DNA of 64,000 nucleotides from Pseudescherichia sp031979925 (GCF_031979925.1 NZ_DALZFB010000005.1:124001-188000); one strand, 5' to 3'; positions 34,374 to 44,431 are shown, counted from the first letter of the stretch. The notes: a model not told the origin generated them from the letters alone. Numbers and translations are program-made.

Positions 34374-35192
34374 ATGAGCGATATGCACTCCCTGCTGGTG
34401 GCGGCCATTCTGGGCGTCGTCGAAGGGTTAACGGAGTTTTTGCCGGTCTCCAGTACCGGTCACATGATCATCGTCGGTCACCTGCTGGGGTTCGAGGGTG
34501 AGACCGCCAAAACCTTTGAGGTGGTGATCCAGCTGGGATCGATCCTCGCGGTGGTGGTGATGTTCTGGCGTCGCCTGTTTGGCCTGATCGGCATCCACTT
34601 TGGTCATCCGCCGCACGAGGGTGAGGGCAAAGGGCGCTTAACGCTGATCCACATCCTGCTGGGGATGATCCCGGCGGTGGTGCTGGGGCTGGTGTTCCAT
34701 GACACGATCAAGAGCCTGTTCAACCCTATCAACGTGATGTATGCCCTGGTGGTCGGCGGCTTCCTGCTGATTGCCGCCGAGTGCCTGAAGCCGAAAACCC
34801 CGCGTGCGCCGGGGCTGGATGATATGACCTACCGTCAGGCCTTTATGATCGGCTGCTTCCAGTGCCTGGCCCTGTGGCCGGGCTTCTCTCGCTCCGGGGC
34901 GACTATCTCCGGCGGGATGCTGATGGGCGTAAGCCGCTATGCTGCCTCGGAGTTCTCGTTCCTGCTGGCGGTGCCAATGATGATGGGCGCCACCGCGCTG
35001 GACCTCTACAAGAGCTACCACTTCCTGACGGTTGCTGATATCCCGATGTTTGCCGTGGGCTTTATCACCGCCTTCATCGTGGCGCTGGTGGCGATCAAAA
35101 CCTTCCTGCAGCTCATTAAGCGGATCTCGTTTATTCCGTTTGCTATCTACCGCTTTATTGTGGCGGCGGCGGTCTACGTCGTCTTCTTTTAA
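34374..35192 (+). CDS. uppP: undecaprenyl-diphosphatase UppP (BacA)
   Basis: A 272-residue polytopic inner-membrane enzyme that removes a phosphate from undecaprenyl diphosphate to recycle the peptidoglycan lipid carrier. Both signatures are present: EGLTEFLPVSSTGH near the N-terminus and PGFSRSGATISGG near residue 170. The ATG at 34374 (MSDMHSLL) is chosen over the GTG at 34371. Overexpression in E. coli gives bacitracin resistance. Confidence 0.97.
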   Translation: MSDMHSLLVAAILGVVEGLTEFLPVSSTGHMIIVGHLLGFEGETAKTFEVVIQLGSILAVVVMFWRRLFGLIGIHFGHPPHEGEGKGRLTLIHILLGMIPAVVLGLVFHDTIKSLFNPINVMYALVVGGFLLIAAECLKPKTPRAPGLDDMTYRQAFMIGCFQCLALWPGFSRSGATISGGMLMGVSRYAASEFSFLLAVPMMMGATALDLYKSYHFLTVADIPMFAVGFITAFIVALVAIKTFLQLIKRISFIPFAIYRFIVAAAVYVVFF

Positions 35193-35203
35193 GCGTTAAG
35201 GCG

Positions 35204-35233
35204 GCTGCCCTCACGCCTGTGGCTGAGGGCAGC
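35204..35233. terminator. stem-loop between uppP and cca
   Basis: GCTGCCCTC / GAGGGCAGC, a 9-bp stem with a 12-base loop, overlapping the end of cca between two convergent genes. No clear T run follows on either strand. Confidence 0.35.
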
Positions 35234-36452
35234 GCGTTGCTTTCCACTTCGCAACTGCATCAATTCGCCGCTGGGTCAGCTCCTCGCGGATCTCAGCCCC
35301 CTTAAAGCCTGCTGCCACCACCTCTTTAGTCGATACCGCCTTCGCCACTTCCCACGCTTCGCGCAGCAGTCGCCCCTGCGGATAGTCGCTGGCCTCAAAG
35401 TGGGTGCGCCCGCGCACGTCGGCTTCGCTGGTCAGGGCGATCTGCTCCACGCGCTGGGGCTTGCGCCAGGCGTCAATGGAGTCGAACAGCTTGACGATGG
35501 TCTGCGGTTTAAGGATCGGGAAGGTGTGGATCAGGTCGTGAAATTCCGCCACCAGCTTGGCCAGATCGCGTAGCTCGTTAGGCACGCGCAGGCGTTCGCA
35601 CAGGTTGCTGACCAGCTTGACGCCCGCCAGGCCGTGCCCGTGGTGGCGCGGCCACAGCGCCGGTGGCGTCAGGCCCTTGCCAAGATCGTGGCAGAGCGTG
35701 GCGAAGCGTACGTCGATATCCGGGCTGAGCATCGCCGCCATCGAGACCGTCATCAGCACGTGGATGCCGGTATCGATCTCCGGATGCCACTTTGCCGGGG
35801 CAGGGATGCCAAACAGAACATCAAGCTCCGGGAACAGCACCTTTAGCGCACCGCACTCGCGCAGCGTCATAAAGTAGACCTGCGGGTTGCGGCTGACGAG
35901 GGCGTTTTCTGTCTCTTTCCAGACGCGCTCCGGCGTCAGGTGCTCCAGCTCGCCGGCGGCGGTCATCTCGCGCATCAGCGCCATGGTTTCGTCGGCAATA
36001 CGGAAGCTAAGATGAGCATAGCGGGCGGCAAAGCGCGCCACGCGCAGCACGCGGAGGGGATCTTCGCCAAAGGCCGGAGAGACATGGCGCAAGGTGCGGC
36101 TCTTGAGATCCGCCAGGCCATGGTAGGGGTCGATAATCTTACCGTCAGCGTCCTGAGCCAAAGCGTTAACGGTCAGGTCGCGGCGGAGCAGATCCTGCTC
36201 AAGGGTGACGTCAGGCGCGGCATAGCAGGAGAAGCCGGTATAGCCAAAGCCGGATTTCCGTTCGGTACGCGCCAGGGCGTACTCTTCCCGGCTCTTTGGG
36301 TGGAGAAACACCGGAAAATCGCGGCCAACCTGCTGGTAGCCTGCATCCAGCATCTCCTGTGGAGTCGCCCCCACTACCACCCAGTCTTTATCTTTAACCG
36401 GTAGCCCTAACAACGCATCCCGAACAGCACCACCGACCAGATAACTCTTCAC
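35211..36452 (-). CDS. cca: multifunctional CCA-adding enzyme Cca
   Basis: A 413-residue class II tRNA nucleotidyltransferase (412 in E. coli). The N-terminal head has the GGAVRD motif (residues 7-12) and DKDWVVVG with the catalytic aspartates; the RRDLTVNA signature follows. The C-terminal half carries an HD-type phosphohydrolase (CHDLGKG near 255). It repairs the CCA end of tRNAs. Convergent with uppP and followed upstream by ygiM. Confidence 0.96.
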   Translation of the reverse strand: MKSYLVGGAVRDALLGLPVKDKDWVVVGATPQEMLDAGYQQVGRDFPVFLHPKSREEYALARTERKSGFGYTGFSCYAAPDVTLEQDLLRRDLTVNALAQDADGKIIDPYHGLADLKSRTLRHVSPAFGEDPLRVLRVARFAARYAHLSFRIADETMALMREMTAAGELEHLTPERVWKETENALVSRNPQVYFMTLRECGALKVLFPELDVLFGIPAPAKWHPEIDTGIHVLMTVSMAAMLSPDIDVRFATLCHDLGKGLTPPALWPRHHGHGLAGVKLVSNLCERLRVPNELRDLAKLVAEFHDLIHTFPILKPQTIVKLFDSIDAWRKPQRVEQIALTSEADVRGRTHFEASDYPQGRLLREAWEVAKAVSTKEVVAAGFKGAEIREELTQRRIDAVAKWKATRCPQPQA

Positions 36453-36519
36453 TACGCCACTCTCCTGACATACTTTTAACTGATGATACGTTAAGTGTAG
36501 AGAAAATGGCTAATCCGGT

Positions 36520-37137
36520 TCAGCTCATCCAGCGGTCTTTACGCTTGCGGCTAGGGATGATGTGCGGCAGTATCAGGCCTAAGAACAGCCCCGCGCCGAG
36601 CACGCCGCCGCCATACATAAACCACTGCATGATGATGGTGCGCTGCTTATCATCCAGCTGCAGGTTCGCGGCGCTCACTTTCTTCTGCGCGACGATCAGC
36701 TGGTTTTTAAGCTGCTGGTTCTCTTCTTTCAGGCCGTTGATCACGCTGTCGCTCTGGGCAACCTTCTGCTGCATATCGGCAGTGCGCTGGTTCCAGGTAT
36801 TGTCGATGTTGGTCAGCTTATCGGTCAGGGTCTTAACCTGGTTCTCCAGATCCGGCACGCGGGTACGCAGGCTCGGTTCGCTGCTCAGCTCCTTCAGCGG
36901 GATCCAGGCGGTACGACCGCTGCTGTCACGCACCTGACCGTAGTTTGAGTCCCCGTTGGTTTGCAGCAGCGCAACTTCTTCGCCTGCGTTAACCGTACCC
37001 ACGAGGCGATAGTTATCACCCGGGCCGCTACGAACCCAGGTATTCAATTCATCCGAAACGTAACGCTTTTCTTCGGCATGGGCCACGGCAGAAACGCATA
37101 CAAGTAAAAACAGTCCGGTCAGGCGTAATTTAGGCAT
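36520..37137 (-). CDS. ygiM: YgiM, SH3b-domain membrane protein
   Basis: A 205-residue protein (206 in E. coli). A signal peptide (residues 1-21, ends AVAHA) is followed by a bacterial SH3 domain (about 22-90, YVSDELNTWVRSGPGDNYR), a coiled coil (about 100-170), one membrane helix (about 172-194) and a basic tail. It should sit in the inner membrane with SH3 and coiled coil outside. TIGR04211-type family; E. coli YgiM has been linked to envelope stress, role unclear. Confidence 0.93.
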   Translation of the reverse strand: MPKLRLTGLFLLVCVSAVAHAEEKRYVSDELNTWVRSGPGDNYRLVGTVNAGEEVALLQTNGDSNYGQVRDSSGRTAWIPLKELSSEPSLRTRVPDLENQVKTLTDKLTNIDNTWNQRTADMQQKVAQSDSVINGLKEENQQLKNQLIVAQKKVSAANLQLDDKQRTIIMQWFMYGGGVLGAGLFLGLILPHIIPSRKRKDRWMS

Positions 37138-37346
37138 CAGCAGTCATTTGTTGTCGTAAAAAAAGTGGAACGATAGTAGTGGCATCAGTCTGACGACGCA
37201 AAGTATTCGGTATCAATCAGAATCATCTGGGTCGCAAACGATCCGCACCGTGGAAATTTGGCGCAAAATACTATCTACTGACAAACATCGAGGGCGTAAG
37301 TTCGCCGAAAATTCCGCTGATGTGACATAACCATAAGTACAAGACC

Positions 37347-38648
37347 ATGACTCAAGAGATCGAACTGAAATTTATCGTTGACCCATCCCGCGTGGATGCC
37401 CTGCGCACCCACCTGCATACCCTTACGGATGAGCACGTTGCGCCTGCGACGCTGCTTAACATCTACTACGAGACGCCGGAAGGCTGGCTGCGCGGCCACG
37501 ATATGGGCCTGCGCATTCGCGGCGCGCAGGATCGCTATGAGATGACGATTAAAACCGCCGGACGTACCGTGGGCGGCCTGCATCAGCGTCCCGAGTACAA
37601 CGTGGCCATCGACAAGCCGGAGCTGGATCTTGCCCGCTTCCCGGCGGAGGCGTGGCCGGAGGGCGGTCTGCCAGCGGATCTTGCCGAGCGCGTTAGTCCG
37701 CTGTTCAGCACTCACTTCGATCGTGAGAAGTGGCTGGTTAACGTCGGCGACAGCCGGATTGAGATTGCGCTGGATCTTGGGGAGGTGAAGGCCGATGAGC
37801 TGGCTGAACCGATTTGCGAACTCGAGCTGGAGCTGCTGAGCGGCGCGGCGGAGGACGTATTAAAGCTGGCGCGCCAGCTGGTGACCCAGACCGGCCTGCG
37901 CCAGGGCAGCCTGAGCAAGGCCGCCCGGGGCTACCATCTGGCGAAAGGCAACCCGCCGCGCCTGCTGCGGGCGACGGAGATCCTGACCGTTGCACCGAAG
38001 GCGAGCGTGGAGCAGGGGCTGGAGGCGGCGCTGGAGCTGGCTCTCTCCCAGTGGCAGTACCACGAAGAGCTGTGGGTACGCGGTGAGAAACACGCCCAAG
38101 CGGAGACGCTGGCCGCTATCGCGCTGGTACGCCACACCCTGATGCTGTTTGGCGGCATTGTGCCGCGCAAAGCGAGCGCTCGTTTACGCGATCTGCTGAC
38201 CCAGTCCGAGGCGACCATTACCTCAGCGGTCTCGGCCGCCACGGCGGTGTATAGCCCGGAGATCGCCACGGCGAAGCTGGCCCTGACCGAGTGGCTGGTG
38301 ACCCGTGCCTGGCGGACCTTCCTTGATGATAAAGCGCAGGCCAAAATCAACGACTCGTTTAAGCGCTTTGCTGACATCAACCTGTCGCGCCACGCCGCCG
38401 AGCTGAAACGTAACTTTGCCCAGCCGCTGATGGATAAGTACCAGGACCAGCTCCCGCGCCTGGCGCGCGACATCGACAGCATGCTGTTGCTGGCGGGCTA
38501 CTACAACGGCATCCGCGCCCAGGCGTGGCTGGAGAACTGGCAGGGGTTGCAGCACGCCATTAAAACCCGCCAGCGCATTGAAATTGAACACTTCCGTAAC
38601 GAAGCCATTGTGCAGGAGCCGTTCTGGCTGCACAGCGGAAAACGCTAA
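37347..38648 (+). CDS. ygiF: inorganic triphosphatase YgiF (CYTH-CHAD)
   Basis: A 433-residue cytosolic protein, same length as E. coli YgiF. The N-terminal CYTH domain (1-200) has the ExExK signature EIELK (4-8) and hydrolyses tripolyphosphate; the C-terminal CHAD domain (about 215-430) is helical with conserved histidines and binds polyphosphate in the family. It lies directly upstream of glnE (21-base gap), as in E. coli, so both are probably co-transcribed. Confidence 0.96.
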   Translation: MTQEIELKFIVDPSRVDALRTHLHTLTDEHVAPATLLNIYYETPEGWLRGHDMGLRIRGAQDRYEMTIKTAGRTVGGLHQRPEYNVAIDKPELDLARFPAEAWPEGGLPADLAERVSPLFSTHFDREKWLVNVGDSRIEIALDLGEVKADELAEPICELELELLSGAAEDVLKLARQLVTQTGLRQGSLSKAARGYHLAKGNPPRLLRATEILTVAPKASVEQGLEAALELALSQWQYHEELWVRGEKHAQAETLAAIALVRHTLMLFGGIVPRKASARLRDLLTQSEATITSAVSAATAVYSPEIATAKLALTEWLVTRAWRTFLDDKAQAKINDSFKRFADINLSRHAAELKRNFAQPLMDKYQDQLPRLARDIDSMLLLAGYYNGIRAQAWLENWQGLQHAIKTRQRIEIEHFRNEAIVQEPFWLHSGKR

Positions 38649-38669
38649 CTCAGGCAAAGGAACCCCCTT

Positions 38670-41522
38670 ATGATGCCGCTCTCTTCGCCGCTTCAGCAGC
38701 ACTGGCAGACCCTTGTTGAACGTCTGCCGGACACACTCTCCGCCTCCACGCTTAGCGCAGAGGCGAAGTCAGTGCTTACTTTCAGTGATTTTGTGCAGGG
38801 CAGCGTCGCCGCACATCCCGAGTGGCTGACGGCGCTGGAGAGCGAGCCGCCGCAGGCGGATGAGTGGCAGTCTTATTCGGTATGGCTCCAGCAAGCGCTG
38901 GCTGATGTCAGTGATGAAGCCTCGCTGATGCGCGAGCTGCGCCTGTTCCGCCGTCGTATCATGGTGCGTATCGCCTGGGCACAGGCCCTGCGGCTAATGC
39001 CAGAGGAGAGCACCCTCCAGCAGCTTAGCGTCCTGGCGGAGACGCTGATTGTCAGCGCCCGCGACTGGCTCTACACCGCCTGTTGTCGGGAGTGGGGCAC
39101 GCCGAGCAGCGCCGACGGCACGCCGCAGCCGCTGCTGATCCTTGGCATGGGCAAGCTGGGGGGCTTTGAGCTGAACTTCTCCTCGGATATCGATCTCATC
39201 TTCTCCTGGCCGGAGAACGGCGTAACCCGCGGCGGCCGTCGCGAGCTGGACAACGCCCAGTTCTTTACCCGCCTTGGTCAAAGGCTGATTAAGGTGCTGG
39301 ACCAGCCCACTCAGGACGGCTTTGTCTATCGGGTGGATATGCGCCTGCGCCCCTTTGGCGATAGCGGCCCGCTGGTGCTGAGTTTTGCCGCACTGGAGGA
39401 TTATTACCAGGAGCAGGGGCGCGACTGGGAGCGCTACGCGATGGTCAAGGCGCGCATCATGGGCGACAACGACGGCGTCTATGCCAGCGAGCTGCGGACC
39501 ATGCTGCGGCCCTTTATTTTCCGCCGCTATATCGATTTCAGCGTCATCCAGTCGCTGCGTAACATGAAAAGTATGATCGCCCGTGAGGTGCGGCGGCGTG
39601 GCCTGAAAGACAACATCAAGCTGGGGGCGGGCGGCATCCGCGAAGTGGAGTTTATCGTTCAGGTCTTCCAGCTGATCCGCGGTGGACGTGAGCCGTCGCT
39701 TCAGCAGCGCTCGCTGCTGCCGACGCTGGCCGCTATCGAGCAACTCCATCTCCTGCCGGCGGGAGACGCCGATACGCTGCGGGCTGCCTACCTCTGGCTG
39801 CGGCGGCTGGAGAACCTGCTGCAAAGCATTAACGATGAGCAGACCCAGACCCTGCCGGGGGACGAGCTTAATCGTGCCCGTTTGGCCTGGGGAATGGGCG
39901 TCGCCGACTGGCAGGCGCTCAGCGAAACCCTGGAACGGCACATGGCCGCCGTGCGGCGCGTCTTTAATGAGCTGATTGGCGATGACGATACCGACACCCA
40001 GGACGAGCAGCTGTCGGAGCAGTGGCGCGAGCTGTGGCAGGACACGCTGGAAGATGATGACGCCACACCGGTGCTGGCCCATCTCTCCGATGGCGACCGT
40101 ATCCGGGTGGTGGCGCTGATCGCCGATTTTCGCCGGGAGCTGACTCGCCGGACCATTGGCCCACGTGGCCGCCAGGTGCTCGACCACCTGATGCCGCACC
40201 TGCTTAGCGAGGTCTGTCCCCGTGCCGACGCGCCGGTGCCGCTGGCGCGCCTGATGCCGCTTCTGACCGGGATTGTCACCCGTACCACCTATCTTGAACT
40301 GCTGAGCGAGTTCCCCGGCGCGCTCAAGCATCTGATCTCTCTCTGCGCCGCCTCACCGATGGTGGCCAGCCAGCTGGCGCGCTATCCGCTGCTGCTGGAT
40401 GAGCTGCTGGATCCCAATACGCTCTATCAACCCACGGCGATGGACGCCTACCGGGACGAGCTGCGCCAGTATCTGCTCCGCGTGCCGGAGGAAGACGAAG
40501 AGCAGCAGCTGGAGGCCCTGCGCCAGTTTAAGCAGGCCCAGCTACTGCGCGTAGCGGCGGCGGATATTGCCGGTACGCTGCCGGTAATGAAAGTAAGCGA
40601 TCATTTAACCTGGCTGGCGGAGGCGATGATCGACGCGGTGGTCCAGCAGGCGTGGACCCAGATGGTGGCGCGCTTTGGGCAGCCAAAGCACCTGCGTGAC
40701 CGGGAGGGGCGCGGCTTTGCGGTGGTGGGCTACGGCAAGCTTGGCGGCTGGGAGCTGGGTTACAGCTCCGATCTCGATCTGGTCTTCCTGCACGACTGCC
40801 CGGCGGACGTGATGACCGACGGCGAGCGGGAGATCGATGGCCGTCAATTCTATCTGCGCCTCGCCCAGCGCATTATGCACCTCTTCAGCACCCGTACCTC
40901 GTCGGGCATTCTCTATGAGGTCGATGCCCGCCTGCGGCCTTCCGGCGCAGCGGGGATGCTCGTTACCACCGCCGACGCCTTTGCTGACTATCAGCAGAAT
41001 GAGGCGTGGACGTGGGAGCACCAGGCGCTGGTTCGCGCCCGGGTGGTATACGGCGATCCGCAGCTGAAATCCCGCTTCGACGAGATTCGCCGCGCCATTC
41101 TGATGACGCCCCGCGACGGCGAGAAGCTGCAAACCGAGGTGCGGGAGATGCGCGAGAAGATGCGCGCCCATCTCGGCAACAAGCATCGCGAGCGTTTCGA
41201 CCTGAAGGCTGACGCGGGGGGCATTACTGACATTGAATTTATCGCCCAGTACCTGGTACTGGGCCATGCTCACCAGAAACCAAAGCTGACACGCTGGTCC
41301 GATAACGTGCGTATCCTTGAGCTACTGGCGCAGAACGACATTATGGATGAGCAGGAGGCGCAGGCGCTGACTCACGCCTACACCACGCTGCGCGATGCGT
41401 TGCACCATCTGGCGCTGCAGGAGCAGCCCGGTCACGTGCCGGAAACGGAGTTTGCTGGCGAGCGGGAGCAGGTCAGCGCCAGCTGGCAGAAGTGGCTGCT
41501 AAAACCATGCGCGCAAAATTAA
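38670..41522 (+). CDS. glnE: bifunctional glutamine synthetase adenylyltransferase/removase GlnE
   Basis: A 950-residue enzyme (946 in E. coli) that adenylylates and deadenylylates GlnA under GlnB control. Two nucleotidyltransferase domains are visible: removase, with GMGKLGGFELNFSSDIDL near 155-172, and adenylylase, with GYGKLGGWELGYSSDLDL near 690-707. AAAGGA lies 8 bases before the ATG at 38670; a second ATG at 38673 is possible. Confidence 0.97.
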   Translation: MMPLSSPLQQHWQTLVERLPDTLSASTLSAEAKSVLTFSDFVQGSVAAHPEWLTALESEPPQADEWQSYSVWLQQALADVSDEASLMRELRLFRRRIMVRIAWAQALRLMPEESTLQQLSVLAETLIVSARDWLYTACCREWGTPSSADGTPQPLLILGMGKLGGFELNFSSDIDLIFSWPENGVTRGGRRELDNAQFFTRLGQRLIKVLDQPTQDGFVYRVDMRLRPFGDSGPLVLSFAALEDYYQEQGRDWERYAMVKARIMGDNDGVYASELRTMLRPFIFRRYIDFSVIQSLRNMKSMIAREVRRRGLKDNIKLGAGGIREVEFIVQVFQLIRGGREPSLQQRSLLPTLAAIEQLHLLPAGDADTLRAAYLWLRRLENLLQSINDEQTQTLPGDELNRARLAWGMGVADWQALSETLERHMAAVRRVFNELIGDDDTDTQDEQLSEQWRELWQDTLEDDDATPVLAHLSDGDRIRVVALIADFRRELTRRTIGPRGRQVLDHLMPHLLSEVCPRADAPVPLARLMPLLTGIVTRTTYLELLSEFPGALKHLISLCAASPMVASQLARYPLLLDELLDPNTLYQPTAMDAYRDELRQYLLRVPEEDEEQQLEALRQFKQAQLLRVAAADIAGTLPVMKVSDHLTWLAEAMIDAVVQQAWTQMVARFGQPKHLRDREGRGFAVVGYGKLGGWELGYSSDLDLVFLHDCPADVMTDGEREIDGRQFYLRLAQRIMHLFSTRTSSGILYEVDARLRPSGAAGMLVTTADAFADYQQNEAWTWEHQALVRARVVYGDPQLKSRFDEIRRAILMTPRDGEKLQTEVREMREKMRAHLGNKHRERFDLKADAGGITDIEFIAQYLVLGHAHQKPKLTRWSDNVRILELLAQNDIMDEQEAQALTHAYTTLRDALHHLALQEQPGHVPETEFAGEREQVSASWQKWLLKPCAQN

Positions 41523-41567
41523 GTATGATATTATCGCGCGCAAATTTTGCATTTCGAGGGGACAGGA

Positions 41568-42992
41568 ATGAAAGTAACGCTGCCAGAGTTTGAACGTGCA
41601 GGGGTGATGGTCGTCGGTGACGTGATGTTAGATCGCTACTGGTATGGCCCGACCAGCCGTATCTCACCGGAAGCGCCTGTACCGGTAGTCAAGGTCGATG
41701 CGATTGAAGAGCGGCCTGGCGGCGCGGCGAACGTGGCGATGAACATTGCTTCTCTCGGCGCACACTCGCGCCTGGTTGGCCTGACCGGCATCGATGACGC
41801 AGCGCGTGCGCTGAGCAAAACGCTGGCCGACGTCAACGTCAAGTGCGACTTCGTCTCTGTTCCGACCCATCCTACTATTACCAAGCTGCGCGTGCTGTCG
41901 CGCAACCAGCAGTTGATCCGCCTCGACTTCGAAGAGGGTTTTGAGGGCGTGGATCCCGAGCCGCTGCACGAGCGCATTAACCAGGCGCTGGGCAATATCG
42001 GCGCGCTGGTGCTCTCCGACTATGGCAAAGGAGCGCTGGCCAGCGTGCAGCAGATGATCGCCCTGGCGCGCAAGGCCAACGTGCCGGTGCTTATCGATCC
42101 GAAAGGCAACGATTTCGAACGCTATCGTGGGGCGACGCTGCTGACGCCGAACCTCTCCGAGTTCGAAGCGGTGGCCGGGAAGTGTAAAAACGAAGCGGAG
42201 ATTGTCGAGCGCGGCATGAAGCTGATTGCCAATTTCGAGCTTTCTGCGCTGCTGGTGACCCGCTCCGAGCAGGGGATGACCCTGCTGCAGCCGGGCAAAG
42301 CGCCGCTGCATATGCCGACCCAGGCGCAGGAGGTCTATGACGTGACCGGCGCAGGCGACACGGTCATTGGCGTGCTGGCGGCAACGCTGGCGGCGGGCAA
42401 CTCGCTGGAAGAGGCCTGCTACTTTGCTAACGCTGCGGCAGGCGTAGTGGTCGGCAAGCTGGGGACCTCTACCGTTTCGCCTATCGAGCTGGAGAATGCC
42501 GTACGCGGTCGTTCAGAGACCGGCTTCGGCGTGATGAATGAAGAGGAGCTGAAGCAGGCGGTGGCGGCTGCACGCAAGCGCGGCGAGAAAGTGGTGATGA
42601 CCAACGGCGTGTTCGATATCCTGCACGCGGGCCACGTCTCCTACCTGGCTAACGCCCGCAAGCTGGGCGATCGCCTGATCGTGGCGGTGAATAGCGATGC
42701 TTCAACCAGCCGCCTGAAAGGGCCAACCCGTCCGGTTAACCCGCTTGAGCAGCGCATGGTCGTGCTCGGCGCGCTGGAAGCCGTGGACTGGGTGGTGTCG
42801 TTCGAAGAGGATACGCCGCAGCGCCTGATCGCCGGGATCCTGCCGGATCTGCTGGTGAAGGGCGGCGACTACAAGCCGGAAGATATCGCGGGTAGCAAAG
42901 AGGTGTGGGCTAACGGCGGCGACGTGCAGGTGCTGAACTTTGAAGACGGCTGCTCCACCACCAACATCATCAAGAAGATCCAGAAAAAGTGA
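41568..42992 (+). CDS. hldE: bifunctional heptose kinase/adenylyltransferase HldE
   Basis: A 474-residue fusion enzyme for ADP-L-glycero-D-manno-heptose, the LPS inner-core precursor. The N-terminal kinase (1-318, ribokinase fold with GAGDT) makes heptose-1,7-bisphosphate; the C-terminal adenylyltransferase (from about 343) has TNGVFDILHAGH. ATG at 41568 has GGGGACAGGA upstream; an earlier in-frame ATG at 41547 lacks a ribosome site. Confidence 0.97.
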   Translation: MKVTLPEFERAGVMVVGDVMLDRYWYGPTSRISPEAPVPVVKVDAIEERPGGAANVAMNIASLGAHSRLVGLTGIDDAARALSKTLADVNVKCDFVSVPTHPTITKLRVLSRNQQLIRLDFEEGFEGVDPEPLHERINQALGNIGALVLSDYGKGALASVQQMIALARKANVPVLIDPKGNDFERYRGATLLTPNLSEFEAVAGKCKNEAEIVERGMKLIANFELSALLVTRSEQGMTLLQPGKAPLHMPTQAQEVYDVTGAGDTVIGVLAATLAAGNSLEEACYFANAAAGVVVGKLGTSTVSPIELENAVRGRSETGFGVMNEEELKQAVAAARKRGEKVVMTNGVFDILHAGHVSYLANARKLGDRLIVAVNSDASTSRLKGPTRPVNPLEQRMVVLGALEAVDWVVSFEEDTPQRLIAGILPDLLVKGGDYKPEDIAGSKEVWANGGDVQVLNFEDGCSTTNIIKKIQKK

Positions 42993-43000
42993 TCCCGTAG

Positions 43001-43027
43001 GCCCGGTAAGCGTTAGCGCCACCGGGC
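43001..43027. repeat. REP element
   Basis: GCCCGGT...ACCGGGC palindrome with an AGCGTTAGCGC core between the convergent hldE and ubiK genes. Confidence 0.82.
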
Positions 43028-43043
43028 AATATCGCCTAAAAGG

Positions 43044-43376
43044 TCAGTCAATATTCTCCACCGGCGGAATAGCCGGTGCGGGCTTCACTTCGCTCGGCAG
43101 ATCCTGCGGCTGAGCAGTTTCAGCCGACGCGGTCGCCGGGCGGTTCTCCAGATCGCTGATGCGCTGCTCCAGCGCGGTCAGTTTCTCACGGGTGCGCAGC
43201 AGAACCTGCGTCTGGACATCAAACTCTTCACGGCTCACCAGGTCGAGTCGCGCCAGCTGGGACTGCAACGTCTGGCGGATCTTCTTCTCTACATCCTCAC
43301 CAAAGTCACGAATGCCTTTCGGCATTGACTCATGCACCTGGCGGGCGATCTGTTCAATTTTTTTCGGGTCAATCAT
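43044..43376 (-). CDS. ubiK: ubiquinone biosynthesis accessory factor UbiK
   Basis: A 110-residue YqiC/BMFP-family protein. Two helices (about 5-40 and 45-85), the second a coiled coil (REEFDVQTQVLLRTREKLTALEQ region), form the trimer seen in the family. UbiK interacts with UbiJ in the ubiquinone complex. The Pro/Ala-rich tail is somewhat longer than in E. coli (96). ATG at 43376; upstream faces the ribB riboswitch. Confidence 0.93.
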   Translation of the reverse strand: MIDPKKIEQIARQVHESMPKGIRDFGEDVEKKIRQTLQSQLARLDLVSREEFDVQTQVLLRTREKLTALEQRISDLENRPATASAETAQPQDLPSEVKPAPAIPPVENID

Positions 43377-43475
43377 AGTCGTTTCCCTGAACTGGTAAGT
43401 ATTAACATTAGTGTAGCGTGGAATAGTGTAACGTGGATTATGCCGCGTGAAAGCAGAATTGTTACGGTGAATGGA

Positions 43476-43504
43476 TTGCCGGGGATAATCAATAGCGTTA
43501 TAGT
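43476..43504 (+). promoter_or_regulatory. promoter of ribB
   Basis: TTGCCG (43476-43481), 17 bases, TATAGT (43499-43504). The start would lie near 43511, just before the FMN riboswitch. Confidence 0.7.
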
Positions 43505-43512
43505 TAATCTGC

Positions 43513-43672
43513 TTATTCTCAGGGCGGGGCGAAATTCCCCACCGGCGGTAAATCAGCCCAGGCTGAAAGCCCGCGAGCGCTCCGTGCGATGCATCATGTC
43601 ATGCATGGAGGTCAGCAGATCCGGTGTAATTCCGGGGCCGACGGTTAAAGTCCGGATGGGAGAGAGTAACGA
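43513..43672 (+). promoter_or_regulatory. FMN riboswitch (RFN element) of ribB
   Basis: Conserved RFN blocks are present: TCAGGGCGGGG and the ACCGGCGGTAAAT stem at the start, AGCCCGCGAGCG, a variable stem (about 43588-43612), CAGATCCGGTG, and GTCCGGATGGGAGAGAGTAAC at the end (43650-43670). FMN binding is known to lower ribB expression in E. coli. The expression platform lies in 43673-43777; the leader also corresponds to the sRNA SroG region. Confidence 0.95.
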
Positions 43673-43777
43673 TCCAGCCGGGTTTACGCCTGCTCACGTT
43701 ATTTTTTTGCCGCTTGCGGTACTCCTAAGACTGCCCTGATTCTGGTAACCATAATTTTAATGAGGTTTTTTATTACC

Positions 43778-44431
43778 ATGAATCAGACGCTACTTTCCTC
43801 TTTTGGCACGCCATTCGAACGTGTGGAACACGCTTTAGACGCACTGCGCAACGGGCGCGGAGTAATGGTGCTTGACGATGAAGACCGTGAAAACGAAGGC
43901 GATATGATCTTTGCCGCAGAGACCATGACCGTTGAGCAGATGGCACTGACCATTCGCCACGGCAGCGGCATTGTCTGCCTCTGCCTGACCGAAGATCGCC
44001 GTAAACAGCTCGACCTGCCGATGATGGTAGAGAACAACACCAGCGCCTACGGCACCGGCTTTACCGTGACCATCGAAGCCGCTACCGGTGTTTCAACCGG
44101 CGTATCTGCCGCTGACCGCGTGACCACCATACGTGCTGCCATTGCCGACGATGCCAAGCCGTCCGATCTGAACCGTCCTGGCCACGTCTTCCCGCTGCGT
44201 GCGCAGCCGGGTGGGGTGCTGACCCGTGGCGGCCACACCGAAGCGACCATTGACCTCGTGACCCTGGCAGGCTTCAAGCCAGCGGGCGTACTCTGCGAAC
44301 TGACCAACGATGACGGCTCCATGGCGCGCGCGCCGGAGTGCATCGAATTTGCTAAAGCCCATGAGATGGCCGTTGTGACCATTGAAGACCTGGTGGCCTA
44401 CCGCCGCGAGCAGGAACGTAAAGCCAGCTAA
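43778..44431 (+). CDS. ribB: 3,4-dihydroxy-2-butanone-4-phosphate synthase RibB
   Basis: A 217-residue enzyme (E. coli length) that turns ribulose-5-phosphate into the four-carbon riboflavin precursor and formate. Motifs DDEDRENEGD (acidic metal loop), RHGSG and GHTEATID are present. The ATG at 43778 (MNQTLLSSFG) matches E. coli; the frame from 43760 adds residues lying in the riboswitch expression platform. Confidence 0.97.
   Translation: MNQTLLSSFGTPFERVEHALDALRNGRGVMVLDDEDRENEGDMIFAAETMTVEQMALTIRHGSGIVCLCLTEDRRKQLDLPMMVENNTSAYGTGFTVTIEAATGVSTGVSAADRVTTIRAAIADDAKPSDLNRPGHVFPLRAQPGGVLTRGGHTEATIDLVTLAGFKPAGVLCELTNDDGSMARAPECIEFAKAHEMAVVTIEDLVAYRREQERKAS

Noticed and set aside
38994..40331. 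445-residue open frame on the minus strand
   Set aside because: Antisense to glnE; long by GC bias at third positions, no family match.
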